From: Novosphingobium aureum
GTDB taxonomy: Bacteria > Pseudomonadota > Alphaproteobacteria > Sphingomonadales > Sphingomonadaceae
Assembly (NCBI RefSeq): GCF_015865035.1
Contig: NZ_JADZGI010000001.1
Coordinates: 1,798,001 to 1,862,000 of the forward strand
Length of the DNA: 64,000 nt
Direction of reading: 5' to 3'
Below are positions 1 through 8,487 of the stretch, piece by piece. The position numbers and the translations under genes were made by a program. The notes below the pieces were generated by a model. It saw only the letters and a list, made by a program, of their open reading frames with translations. It was not told where the DNA came from and ran no database searches. The first letter of the stretch is position 1. Each line of letters starts with the position of its first letter.

Positions 1-183
1 CTCGCAAGCGAGAGCGCCTTTCGCGTCGCGGGCGAGGCGGTCCAGGCGCTGGGCGGCGCGGGCTATACCAAGGACTGGCCGGTCGAGCGCTACCTGCGCG
101 ATGCCAAGCTGCTCGACATCGGCGCAGGAACCAACGAGATCCGCCGCATGCTGATCGGGCGCGAGCTCATCGGGGCGGGCTGA
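1..183 (+). CDS. acyl-CoA dehydrogenase, C-terminal fragment
   Basis: Frame 1 is open from the window edge to a TGA at 181-183, giving 60 residues of the C-terminal end; the rest lies upstream of the window. The fragment reads ...QALGGAGYTKDWPVERYLRDAK...IGAGTNEIRRMLIGREL. It carries the family signatures: the GGxGY loop, the YLRDAK segment, and the GTNEI-R-IGR ending that closes the flavin/acyl pocket of medium-chain-type acyl-CoA dehydrogenases. The likely reaction is FAD-dependent alpha,beta-dehydrogenation of an acyl-CoA, feeding electrons to ETF. The substrate cannot be told from this fragment. Confidence 0.88.
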   Translation, partial: LASESAFRVAGEAVQALGGAGYTKDWPVERYLRDAKLLDIGAGTNEIRRMLIGRELIGAG

Positions 184-201
184 CCGCTCCGCCCCCGAGC
201 G

Positions 202-948
202 TCACCCGTTGAGTATGGCGAAGCGCTTGGCGAATTCGCCTTGCGCCTCGGCGTGGCGCAGGAAGCCCACGCGCTCGACGAGGATCTCGTCGGGCACTTC
301 GGGCGCGGTCATGATTGCGGTTACTTCGGCGATGAAGTCTTCAAGGGGAAGGGCGCTCTCGCGCTGCGACTGGCCCGGGGTCAGCTCGGTCGCGACTTCG
401 GGCGGGGCCAGTTCGTGGACTGCCACCGAAGTCTCGCGCAGCTGGTGGCGCAGCGTCTGGCTGAGCGAATGGATCGCGGCCTTGCTCGCCGAATAGGTCG
501 GCGTACGTACCAGTGGGAGGAAGGCGAGCCCCGAGGATACTGTGACGAGAGCCGCCTCGGGCCGTGCGCGCAGGTGCGGCAGGAAGGCTGCGGCGAGATG
601 GATCGGCGCGGTGAGGTTGGTCGCGATGATGCGGTCGGCAACTTCGGTCGACACCGTATCGGCGGCGTAGTTCTCGGGTTCCATGATCCCGGCATTGAGG
701 ATTACCGCGTCGAGATCGGGATGATCGGCGAGCACGCGGCCGGGAAAGGCGGCCAGGTCTGCGGGATCGGTCACGTCGAGCCTGTAGCCGTGCATGCCCG
801 GGTTTGCTTCCAGTGTCTCGCCTAGAGTCGTCTCGTTGCGACCGGTCACGATCAACGTGTTGGCGTGGCCGGCGAGCGCCTCGGCCAATGCGCGGCCGAT
901 ACCCGAGTTGCCGCCGGTGATGAGGATCTTGCGATGGGTGAACTGCAT
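202..948 (-). CDS. SDR-family oxidoreductase (DltE-like)
   Basis: A 248-residue classical short-chain dehydrogenase. The NAD(P) Rossmann motif TGGNSGIG is at residues 11-18, NAG at 85-87, the structural Asn at 111, the catalytic Ser at 138-139 and the YSASK motif with Tyr152/Lys156. It is a soluble cytoplasmic enzyme of unknown substrate. It is transcribed divergently from an HxlR regulator starting at 1055, a common arrangement in which the regulator controls the oxidoreductase in response to electrophiles or quinones. That control is inferred from gene order only. The length is normal and the catalytic residues are intact. Confidence 0.85.
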   Translation of the reverse strand: MQFTHRKILITGGNSGIGRALAEALAGHANTLIVTGRNETTLGETLEANPGMHGYRLDVTDPADLAAFPGRVLADHPDLDAVILNAGIMEPENYAADTVSTEVADRIIATNLTAPIHLAAAFLPHLRARPEAALVTVSSGLAFLPLVRTPTYSASKAAIHSLSQTLRHQLRETSVAVHELAPPEVATELTPGQSQRESALPLEDFIAEVTAIMTAPEVPDEILVERVGFLRHAEAQGEFAKRFAILNG

Positions 949-1013
949 GGGGGGATGCTCCTGGTTTCGTGTCGTCAGGAGATGCTCTCCATGCTACCTT
1001 TGCGAAAGTAGGC

Positions 1014-1042
1014 ACCTAAAAGAATTATACTTACCTAAAAGA
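1014..1042. promoter_or_regulatory. direct repeat in the SDR/HxlR divergent promoter
   Basis: The 10-mer ACCTAAAAGA occurs at 1014-1023 and again at 1033-1042, 19 bp apart (about two helical turns), inside the 106-bp gap between the divergent SDR and HxlR genes. A short symmetric element, CTTT-gcg-AAAG, lies just before it at about 999-1009. A repeat with helical phasing in this position is a plausible operator for the HxlR protein, but no binding site is established. Confidence 0.4.
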
Positions 1043-1054
1043 GAGCATGTTGAA

Positions 1055-1456
1055 ATGACGGCACAATCCATGCGTGATCATCTCCAGTCCCTGCCCGAAA
1101 CCGACCCCGAGCTCGACCGGCTCGTCACCGAGATCATCGGCCGCGTCGCCGACAAGTGGACAATGTTGCTGATCGAGGTGCTCACCGAAAAGGGTACCTG
1201 CCGCTTCGGTGAACTCGGCCGTGAATGCGTGGGGATCAGCCAGAAGATGCTGACCCAGACCCTGCGCGCGATGGAGCGCGACGGGCTCGTGACCCGCAAG
1301 ATCTATCCGGTCGTTCCGCCCAAGGTCGAATATGCATTGACCGAGATGGGGCTCGGACTGAGCGAGGCCTTCTGCGGGGTCTGGCTCTGGGCCGAACGCA
1401 ATCGCGCTGCCATCGAGCAGGCCCGCTCCGACTATGCCGCAAGGGAGGAAGCCTAA
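1055..1456 (+). CDS. HxlR-family winged-helix transcriptional regulator
   Basis: 133 residues when started at ATG 1055. Longer in-frame starts would run back into the SDR gene and its promoter and are rejected. The HxlR core is clear: G-VADKWTMLLI near residues 29-40 (helix 1 of the winged helix), the recognition-helix segment GISQKMLTQTLRAMERDGLV at about 60-79, and VEYALTEMG near 90. These proteins bind DNA as dimers and often sense electrophiles through a Cys near the N-terminus. Here the cysteines are at the recognition-helix side (TCRFGELGRECVG), not in the usual N-terminal place, so redox sensing is uncertain. The probable target is its own promoter and that of the divergent SDR. Confidence 0.85.
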   Translation: MTAQSMRDHLQSLPETDPELDRLVTEIIGRVADKWTMLLIEVLTEKGTCRFGELGRECVGISQKMLTQTLRAMERDGLVTRKIYPVVPPKVEYALTEMGLGLSEAFCGVWLWAERNRAAIEQARSDYAAREEA

Positions 1457-1497
1457 CGGCATGGCGCCGGGGCACTGAAGCGGCTAGCAGCCCCGTC

Positions 1498-1980
1498 ATG
1501 CTGATCCGCCGAGCCACCCCGCGCGATGCCGCCGCGATTGCCGCCATCATCCTGCCCGTCATTGAGGCGGGCGAGACTTACGCGCTCGACCCGCAGATGG
1601 GCGAGGCGGGGGCGCTCGGCTACTGGTTGGGGGAGGACCGGCAGACCTTCGTCGCCGAAGCGGGGGGCGAGGTTCTCGGAACCTATTACCTGCGCACCAA
1701 CCAGCCCGGCGGCGGCGCGCACGTGTGCAATTGCGGCTACATGGTGCGACCCGCGGTAGCGGGCAGGGGCATTGCGCGCGCGATGTGCGAGCACTCGCTT
1801 GAAGAGGCTCGCGCGCAAGGCTACCGCGCGATGCAGTTCAACTTCGTGGTGAGCACCAATCTGCGCGCCATTGCCTTGTGGGAGCGGCTGGGTTTCAGCG
1901 TGGTGGGCCGGCTTCCCGGCGCCTTCGAACAGCCCGGGATCGGCTTGGTCGATGCCCTCGTCATGTACCGCAGCCTTTAG
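1498..1980 (+). CDS. GNAT-family N-acetyltransferase
   Basis: 160 residues from ATG 1498. A longer in-frame extension upstream overlaps the HxlR gene and has no family resemblance. It shows the GNAT fold: N-terminal MLIRRATPRD strand, a central strand ending GTYYLRTN, the acetyl-CoA loop RPAVAGRGIARAM near residues 83-95, and the C-terminal ALWERLGFSVVGRLPGAF segment. The role is probably acetyl transfer to a small-molecule or amino-acid amine; the substrate is unknown. It is convergent with the LysR gene, and the two stop codons overlap (TAG 1978-1980; minus-strand TAA 1977-1979). Confidence 0.85.
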   Translation: MLIRRATPRDAAAIAAIILPVIEAGETYALDPQMGEAGALGYWLGEDRQTFVAEAGGEVLGTYYLRTNQPGGGAHVCNCGYMVRPAVAGRGIARAMCEHSLEEARAQGYRAMQFNFVVSTNLRAIALWERLGFSVVGRLPGAFEQPGIGLVDALVMYRSL

Positions 1981-2864
1981 CTGAGCGGTGCGCCGGCAAG
2001 GCGCGGCTGGAGTTCGGCGCGCAGCCTCTCGACCAATGTCGAGATCTTGGGAGAGTGATGCTTGGGGCGCGGATAGACCGCCCAGATCGGCTCGTCCTCG
2101 GGGCATTCGCTCGCCAGCACTTCGCGCAGGCTTCCGTCCTGAAGGTGCGGCGCGGCGTAGAAGCGCGGCAACTGGCACAGGCCCATGCCTTCGAGCGCGG
2201 CCTCGAGGACCATGATCCCGCTGTTGGCCTTCCAGCGACCCTCGGGCCGGAAGGTCTCGCCCCGCGCAAACTGCCACAGGCTGCTCGAGCCCACCAGACA
2301 GGCATGGCCCTTGAGATCGGCGATGCGCTGCGGTGTGCCGTGCCCTTCGAGATAGGCGGGCGCGGCCACGGTGACCATCGCGCGCGAGGCGACGCGGGTC
2401 GCGACGAGACGCGAATCCTCGAGGTGGCCGGTCCGGATTGCCAGATCGTAGCCGTCGCGGATGAGGTCGACGACGTCGTTGTCGAGGTCGCAGGTCACCG
2501 AGATCTCGGGGTAGTCCAGCGCATAGCCGCGCAGGATCGGACCGATGAACTGCTCGCCCAGCGTGTAGGAACAGGTGATGCGCAAGTGCCCGCGCGGGCT
2601 GGCGCTTGCGCTCATCGCGGCGATGGCATCGTCGCGCTCGGCGATCAGGCGCGCACCGGTCTCGAGGAAGTGTCGCCCGGCTTCGGTCAGGCTGAGCGAG
2701 CGGGTGGTGCGGTGGAACAGCTGGTTGCCCAGCCGCGCTTCGAGCCTGCCCACCGCGCGGCTCATGTGCGTGACCGATGCGCCGAAGCTGCGCGCCCCCG
2801 CGGTGAAGCTGCCCGCACGCGCCACGCTCACGAATTCCTCGATGCCGTCCCAGGCGCCTGCCAT
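1977..2864 (-). CDS. LysR-family transcriptional regulator
   Basis: 295 residues. The N-terminal winged HTH spans about residues 5-65 (FVSVARAGSFTAGARSFGAS...RAVGRLEARLG...LFHRTTRSLSLTEAG), followed by a type 2 periplasmic-binding effector domain. The sequence most resembles the CrgA/DmlR branch. It is divergent from frmA with a 114-bp gap containing an inverted repeat, so control of the formaldehyde operon is possible, although LysR proteins of this branch usually regulate a divergent oxidoreductase. Effector unknown. Confidence 0.88.
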   Translation of the reverse strand: MAGAWDGIEEFVSVARAGSFTAGARSFGASVTHMSRAVGRLEARLGNQLFHRTTRSLSLTEAGRHFLETGARLIAERDDAIAAMSASASPRGHLRITCSYTLGEQFIGPILRGYALDYPEISVTCDLDNDVVDLIRDGYDLAIRTGHLEDSRLVATRVASRAMVTVAAPAYLEGHGTPQRIADLKGHACLVGSSSLWQFARGETFRPEGRWKANSGIMVLEAALEGMGLCQLPRFYAAPHLQDGSLREVLASECPEDEPIWAVYPRPKHHSPKISTLVERLRAELQPRLAGAPLS

Positions 2865-2881
2865 GAATTCCCTGTCGTCGT

Positions 2882-2905
2882 CATTATCCCCGTATTGTTA
2901 TAATG
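2882..2905. promoter_or_regulatory. inverted repeat in the LysR/frmA promoter
   Basis: CATTAT (2882-2887) and ATAATG (2900-2905) form a perfect 6-bp inverted repeat with a 12-bp spacer, in an AT-rich island 17 bp upstream of the LysR start codon and about 75 bp upstream of frmA. LysR proteins commonly bind imperfect dyads in such a position. It does not fit the strict T-N11-A rule, so this is a candidate only. Confidence 0.35.
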
Positions 2906-2978
2906 CTTTGCCCAAGAACCCCATTCACGTCAATCTGGCAAGGCGCTAGAAGGCTCCCCAACTACAGGAGACATGCTC

Positions 2979-4091
<1,113 letters not shown>

Positions 4092-4105
4092 GGAGCATCA
4101 CAGCC

Positions 4106-4483
4106 ATGTTTTCGCACATCTTCGTCGGCAGCAACGATCCCGCCGCGGCGCGCACTTTCTACAATGCGGTGATGGCGGGCCTCGGCCACGCTGCGGGCAC
4201 CGAGATCAAGGACGGCGCGGCGACCTACTACACTGACGGCAGCGCGGCCTTCATCGTCGGCACCCCGGCCAACGGCGAGCCTGCGACCTGGGCCAACGGC
4301 GGGACCATCGGCCTCAGGGCGAGCGGCCCCGAGGTGGTCGATGCGGCTTACAAGGCTGGTATCGCCAATGGCGGGGCCTGCGATGGCGAGCCCGGTCCGC
4401 GCGCGGCTTTCCCGGGCAGCTACGGCGCCTACCTGCGCGACCCGGACGGCAACAAGATCTGCCTGTGGCACGTAGCGGCCTGA
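4106..4483 (+). CDS. VOC-family (glyoxalase/bleomycin-resistance fold) protein in the formaldehyde operon
   Basis: 125 residues, a single VOC domain. The N-terminal half has HIFVGSNDPAAARTFYNAV and the C-terminal half YLRDPDGNKICLWH, where the Glu/His metal ligands usually sit. It lies between frmA (15 bp before) and fghA (4 bp after), so it is very probably co-transcribed with them and may act on a glutathione adduct. The exact reaction is not known. The ending DPDGNK-I-C-W-H is typical of the glutathione-related VOC proteins. A clear paralogue is encoded at 55672-56070. Confidence 0.85.
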   Translation: MFSHIFVGSNDPAAARTFYNAVMAGLGHAAGTEIKDGAATYYTDGSAAFIVGTPANGEPATWANGGTIGLRASGPEVVDAAYKAGIANGGACDGEPGPRAAFPGSYGAYLRDPDGNKICLWHVAA

Positions 4484-4487
4484 TCGC

Positions 4488-5327
4488 ATGAGCCTCGAGA
4501 CCATCTCCACGAACCGCAGCCACGGCGGCACCCAGGGCGTCTACAAGCACCGCTCATCCGAGACCGGCACCGACATGACCTTCTCGGTCTTCGTGCCCGA
4601 TCACGCCGAGGGCGAGACCCTGCCGGTGCTGTGGTACCTCTCGGGGCTCACCTGCACTCATGCCAACGTCACTGAAAAGGGCGAGTACCGCGAGGCCTGC
4701 GCGCAGCACGGCGTGATCTTCGTGGCGCCCGACACCAGCCCGCGTGGTGACGAGGTGCCCGACGACGAAGGCTACGACTTCGGCAAGGGCGCCGGCTTCT
4801 ACGTCGACGCCACCGAGCAGCCCTGGGCGGCGAACTTCCGCATGCGTTCCTACATCGAGAGCGAGCTGCCCGCATTGCTGGCAGCCTCGTTCCCGGTCGA
4901 CATGGATCGCCAGGCGATCACCGGGCACTCGATGGGCGGGCACGGTGCGCTCACCATCGCGTTGCGCAATCCCGAGCGCTTCCGTTCGGTCAGCGCCTTC
5001 TCGCCCATCGTCTCGCCGCTGGCGTGCCCATGGGGCGAGAAGGCGCTGGGCGGCTATCTCGGTGGCGACAAGGCGGCATGGCGCGAATACGATGCCTGCG
5101 CGCTGATCGAGGACGGTGCGCGCGTTGCCGACCTGCTGGTCGATCAGGGCGATGCCGACGGCTTCCTCGAGGAGCAGCTGCGCACGCCGCTTCTCGTCGC
5201 GGCATGCGAGAAGGCCGGGCAGCCCGCCACGATCCGGATGCAGGCAGGTTACGACCATTCGTACTACTTCATCTCGAGCTTCATGGCCGAGCATGTCGCC
5301 TGGCACGCTGAGCGCTTGGCCACCTGA
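4488..5327 (+). CDS. fghA: S-formylglutathione hydrolase
   Basis: 279 residues, the usual length for the esterase D family. It hydrolyses S-formylglutathione to formate and glutathione, completing the pathway started by FrmA. The nucleophile motif GHSMGG places Ser148. WYLSGLTCTHAN near residues 50-60 is the conserved oxyanion-hole strand, and the catalytic His lies in GYDHSYYFISSF near the C-terminus. The gene starts 4 bp after the VOC stop. It ends 29 bp before a strong rho-independent terminator. Confidence 0.96.
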   Translation: MSLETISTNRSHGGTQGVYKHRSSETGTDMTFSVFVPDHAEGETLPVLWYLSGLTCTHANVTEKGEYREACAQHGVIFVAPDTSPRGDEVPDDEGYDFGKGAGFYVDATEQPWAANFRMRSYIESELPALLAASFPVDMDRQAITGHSMGGHGALTIALRNPERFRSVSAFSPIVSPLACPWGEKALGGYLGGDKAAWREYDACALIEDGARVADLLVDQGDADGFLEEQLRTPLLVAACEKAGQPATIRMQAGYDHSYYFISSFMAEHVAWHAERLAT

Positions 5328-5356
5328 GCGACACCTTCGAGGTCCCGAAATGAAGA

Positions 5357-5389
5357 CCCGCGAATCACGCATGTGATTCGCGGGTTTTT
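5357..5389 (+). terminator. rho-independent terminator of the frmA-VOC-fghA operon
   Basis: Perfect 12-bp stem CCCGCGAATCAC (5357-5368) / GTGATTCGCGGG (5373-5384) with a 4-nt loop GCAT, immediately followed by TTTTT (5385-5389). It is placed 29 bp after the fghA stop. Confidence 0.93.
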
Positions 5390-5850
5390 GCCGTCTGCCC
5401 TATGCGCGGAGCCGCAGGAGGCGGGCGCGCCTGCGGTTCATGCCGCAGGTGCAGCAGCGATCCGTCTTTCGCTGGTGCCTTGCAGCACGCGGTTAGGCTT
5501 TGCGCCTCGGGTTGCGTCAGAACGGCACACTTTTCAGGCGGTCGGCAGGTTTTTGCAGTGCGAAAAGTTGGTTAACGCCGGGCAGTGGTTATTACACTTT
5601 TGAGACGCATATTATCGCGCATATAGTGTATTATTGCTTAAAATTGCGGTTTCTCGAAATCCTGAGCCTAGCAAAAGGTCTATCTGGATATTCATCGGTA
5701 ATCTTGTTATACATCAGGGCATCGGAAGCGACCCCATGAGACGGCGTCACGCTGCAACGGTCGGTCCGGGCCAATTTGGATGCCCGGTGCTTAAGGCAGA
5801 AACCTCGAAAGGAGCATGCCGCGTACCGGTTTGGTTGATGAGGATGTGAA
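5390..5850. other. 461-bp intergenic region with an AT-rich promoter-like stretch
   Basis: No convincing gene is seen. The first 150 bp have normal GC. From about 5590 to 5720 the sequence is distinctly AT-rich for this genome (runs such as ATATTATCGCGCATATAGTG and TTATTGCTTAAAATTG). This part probably holds the promoter of the small gene at 5851. Short open frames here have no RBS and no family resemblance. Confidence 0.5.
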
Positions 5851-6021
5851 ATGAAGGTCGCCAACAGAAAGTTCGACATGTCCGATGCCACCATGGATCG
5901 GGTCTACGCAGCGCAGCGTCTCGAGGACGGCGGTACCGAGCACGACGCGCGCGGATTGCTCGTGGCCATTGCGCTTAGCGCGGCCTGCTGGGCTGTCCTG
6001 GGTTATTTCGTCCTGCAATAA
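5851..6021 (+). CDS. small single-pass membrane protein (hypothetical, 56 aa)
   Basis: ATG 5851 preceded by AGGA at 5841-5844 (6-nt spacing) and ended by TAA at 6019-6021. The N-terminal 35 residues are polar (MKVANRKFDMSDATMDRV...) and the C-terminal 20 form a single hydrophobic helix (LLVAIALSAACWAVLGYFVLQ is too hydrophobic to be chance). The predicted topology is a short cytoplasmic domain followed by a C-terminal membrane anchor. Not recognised as a known family; it is supported by its RBS, codon use and isolated position behind an AT-rich upstream region. Confidence 0.55.
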   Translation: MKVANRKFDMSDATMDRVYAAQRLEDGGTEHDARGLLVAIALSAACWAVLGYFVLQ

Positions 6022-6205
6022 ACAGAGCGCTTCGGGTCGCGGTCCGGGGGAACGGATGCCCTCCTGACCGCGATCGGGTCCTGATCCAAAGAAGTGAAGC
6101 TGGGCCCTCGCGCTCGGCTACCGTTGCGTAAGGCGGCAGGTGGCTTTGATGCGGCCTGTTGCTCTAGCGACGGAAACTCATGGTTTATTGGTGTGTTATG
6201 GTTTC

Positions 6206-6460
6206 ATGCACTCGGAAAACCCTTCACTTTCTCGCAACGCGCAAGGCCGTTCCCGGCCTGAGGGTGACGCGCGAATTCGAAATGGCCGTTTGCGTCAGCG
6301 CCGCGATGACGAGAGCGAAAGCTCGTCGCGATTAGCAGGCCTCGTGATGCCACTGGTCATTGCCGCATTGCTTGCCGCCATGGGCGCCTTTGCATCCCCT
6401 TTCGACGAAGAGGCCACGGCAGCCGAACAGGCTTCCACTGTCAGCCAAGGAAATCCCTGA
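6206..6460 (+). CDS. possible small membrane protein (hypothetical, 84 aa)
   Basis: Open frame from ATG 6206 with a charged N-terminal half (many Arg, Asp, Glu, Ser) and a hydrophobic helix near residues 43-62 (LAGLVMPLVIAALLAAMGAF). No good RBS is visible before the ATG. The 3' end overlaps the convergent alpha/beta-hydrolase gene by 20 bp. It resembles the short basic-linker membrane proteins often annotated as hypothetical in sphingomonads; no function can be assigned. Confidence 0.42.
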   Translation: MHSENPSLSRNAQGRSRPEGDARIRNGRLRQRRDDESESSSRLAGLVMPLVIAALLAAMGAFASPFDEEATAAEQASTVSQGNP

Positions 6461-7316
6461 CATCTTGCATGAAGCGCTCGTACTGGTCGTGATGAAGCCA
6501 GTGCCCGGCGTTTTCGTACTCTATCAGTCTGGCGGTCGGGAAATGATCGAGCCTGCCGTCGCTGGCCGGACTGTCGGCGAAGCTGTCCTTGCCCCACAGG
6601 AATAGCGTCGGGCAGGTAACGGCACGCCACAGGCTCTCGATCTCGTCGCCGCTCAGGTCCGATCCAGACCAGACGTTGACGTAGTTGTCGAACTTCCAGC
6701 TCCAGGTCCCGTCCTCGTTGCGGCTTGCCCCATGGATGGTGAGATGGCGCGCCTGCTCGTCCGTGAGGAAGGTGTTTTCCGCCTTCATGCGCTCGTAGGC
6801 CGCGCGGCGCGTGGTGTAGCGGCGCGGTGTTCGGGCCGAGGCCTTGCGCTTGTCGTTGATCCACTTGTGCAGCCGCCCCGAGACGCCGCGCTCCTCGGCC
6901 TCGCGCCGGTGCTGGGGGCCGGGGCCCAGTCCCTCGATATTGACGAACTTCGCGACGCGCTCGGGGAACAGTCCGGCGTAGCGCGTGGTGATCGCGCCGC
7001 CCAGTGAATGCGCGACGATCGTCACCTCGGGATCGCCGAGCGTGTGCACCAGCTGCGCGAAATCGTAGACGTAGGCGTCCATGCCGTAGTGGCCCTCGGC
7101 CGACCATTCGCTGTCGCCATGGCCGCGCAGGTCAGGGCAGATCACGTGCCAGTCGTGACGCAGTTCCTGCGCAACCCAGTCCCAGCTGCGGCAATGATCG
7201 CGCCCGCCGTGCTGGAGGATCAGCAGCGGCGCCTCGGCATTGCCCCAATCGACGTAGTTGAGGCGAAGGCGCTGGGAAATGAAGCGGTTCGAGGTCGGGC
7301 CGAGTTGCGAATCCAT
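6441..7316 (-). CDS. alpha/beta-fold hydrolase
   Basis: 291 residues from the ATG whose complement lies at 7314-7316. A longer frame to 7454 extends towards trxB without family resemblance and is rejected. Alpha/beta hydrolase features are the HG oxyanion motif LILQHGGRDHCRSW, the DLRGHGDS strand, the nucleophile elbow VAHSLGGA, and a late catalytic His in NAGHWLHHDQYERF. The C-terminal ending DVRDFLG is typical of epoxide-hydrolase-like or haloalkane-dehalogenase-like members. Cytoplasmic; substrate unknown. It is divergent from trxB with a 195-bp gap. Confidence 0.85.
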   Translation of the reverse strand: MDSQLGPTSNRFISQRLRLNYVDWGNAEAPLLILQHGGRDHCRSWDWVAQELRHDWHVICPDLRGHGDSEWSAEGHYGMDAYVYDFAQLVHTLGDPEVTIVAHSLGGAITTRYAGLFPERVAKFVNIEGLGPGPQHRREAEERGVSGRLHKWINDKRKASARTPRRYTTRRAAYERMKAENTFLTDEQARHLTIHGASRNEDGTWSWKFDNYVNVWSGSDLSGDEIESLWRAVTCPTLFLWGKDSFADSPASDGRLDHFPTARLIEYENAGHWLHHDQYERFMQDVRDFLG

Positions 7317-7511
7317 GACACCACAGGTGGGGTGCCGGGAGGCCGGGGTCAATCGTCCGATGGTTGGGGACATGCCAGCTTCGCCCCGGCGAAAGCGCTG
7401 GTTTGGGTTCATCAACCAAAACCTCGCTGCTCGCGGCTTGGCAAACCGGGGCACTTGCCCCTATCTCGCGGCCTGACTTTTGACGAACAGCGTTTCACCC
7501 GGAGACAAGAC

Positions 7512-8483
7512 ATGGCCACCAACCACAAGACCCGCATGCTCATCATCGGATCGGGTCCGGCGGGGCTTTCCGCGGCCATCTACGGCGCGCGCGCCGGCCT
7601 CGAGCCGATCGTGGTGCAGGGGCTGCAGCCCGGCGGCCAGCTCACCATCACCACCGACGTCGAGAACTACCCCGGTTTCCGCGAGGTCATCCAGGGCCCC
7701 TGGCTGATGCAGGAGATGCAGGCCCAGGCAGAGCACGTCGGCACGCGCATGATGTGGGACACGATCACCAACGTCGATCTCTCGGGCAAGACCTTCGTCG
7801 CTACCGGTGACGGCGGCGACACTTACGAGGGCGACACCCTCGTCATCGCCACGGGCGCGCAGGCCAAGTGGCTGGGCGTTCCCGGCGAGCAGGAGCTTTC
7901 AGGCAAGGGCGTTTCGGCCTGCGCGACCTGCGACGGCTTTTTCTACCGCGGCAAGAAGGTCGTGGTGATCGGCGGTGGCAACACCGCGGTCGAGGAAGCG
8001 CTCTACCTCACCAATCACTCTGACGACGTGACTCTGATCCACCGCCGCGATTCGCTGCGTTCGGAGAAGATCCTGCAGGACCGCCTCGAGGCCAATCCCA
8101 AGATCTCGGTGCTGTGGAACAAGAAGGTCGACAGCTTCCTCGCGGGCGAGAACGGCGAGCTGCGCGCGCTCGCGCTGACCGACACGGTCACCGGCGATGC
8201 CAGCGAGATCGAGACCGACGGTGCCTTCGTCGCCATCGGTCACGCGCCCGCGACCGAGCTGTTCAAGGGCAAGCTGGCAATGGACGAGACCGGCTACCTG
8301 CTGGTCACGCCGGGCACGCCCAAGACCGACGTTCCGGGCGTCTTCGCGGCGGGTGACGTGTGCGATCACATCTACCGTCAGGCGATTACGGCGGCGGGCA
8401 TGGGCTGCCAGGCCGCGCTCGATGCCGAGCGCTACCTCGCAGAGCGCGACTTCGCGGGCGTCACCGAAACCGTCCAGTACTGA
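7512..8483 (+). CDS. trxB: thioredoxin-disulfide reductase
   Basis: 323 residues from ATG 7512, with GGAGA at 7501-7505 upstream. It transfers electrons from NADPH through FAD to thioredoxin. Seen are the FAD motif GSGPAGLSAAIY near residue 14, GGQLTITTDVENYPGF, the redox-active pair Cys137-Ala-Thr-Cys140 (CATCDGFFYRGK), the NADPH motif GGGNTAVEEALYL, and the C-terminal FAD segment VFAAGDVCDHIYRQAITAAGMG (in part). Full-length and intact. It ends convergently with the minus-strand hydrolase at 8488. Confidence 0.97.
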   Translation: MATNHKTRMLIIGSGPAGLSAAIYGARAGLEPIVVQGLQPGGQLTITTDVENYPGFREVIQGPWLMQEMQAQAEHVGTRMMWDTITNVDLSGKTFVATGDGGDTYEGDTLVIATGAQAKWLGVPGEQELSGKGVSACATCDGFFYRGKKVVVIGGGNTAVEEALYLTNHSDDVTLIHRRDSLRSEKILQDRLEANPKISVLWNKKVDSFLAGENGELRALALTDTVTGDASEIETDGAFVAIGHAPATELFKGKLAMDETGYLLVTPGTPKTDVPGVFAAGDVCDHIYRQAITAAGMGCQAALDAERYLAERDFAGVTETVQY

Positions 8484-8487
8484 GCGT

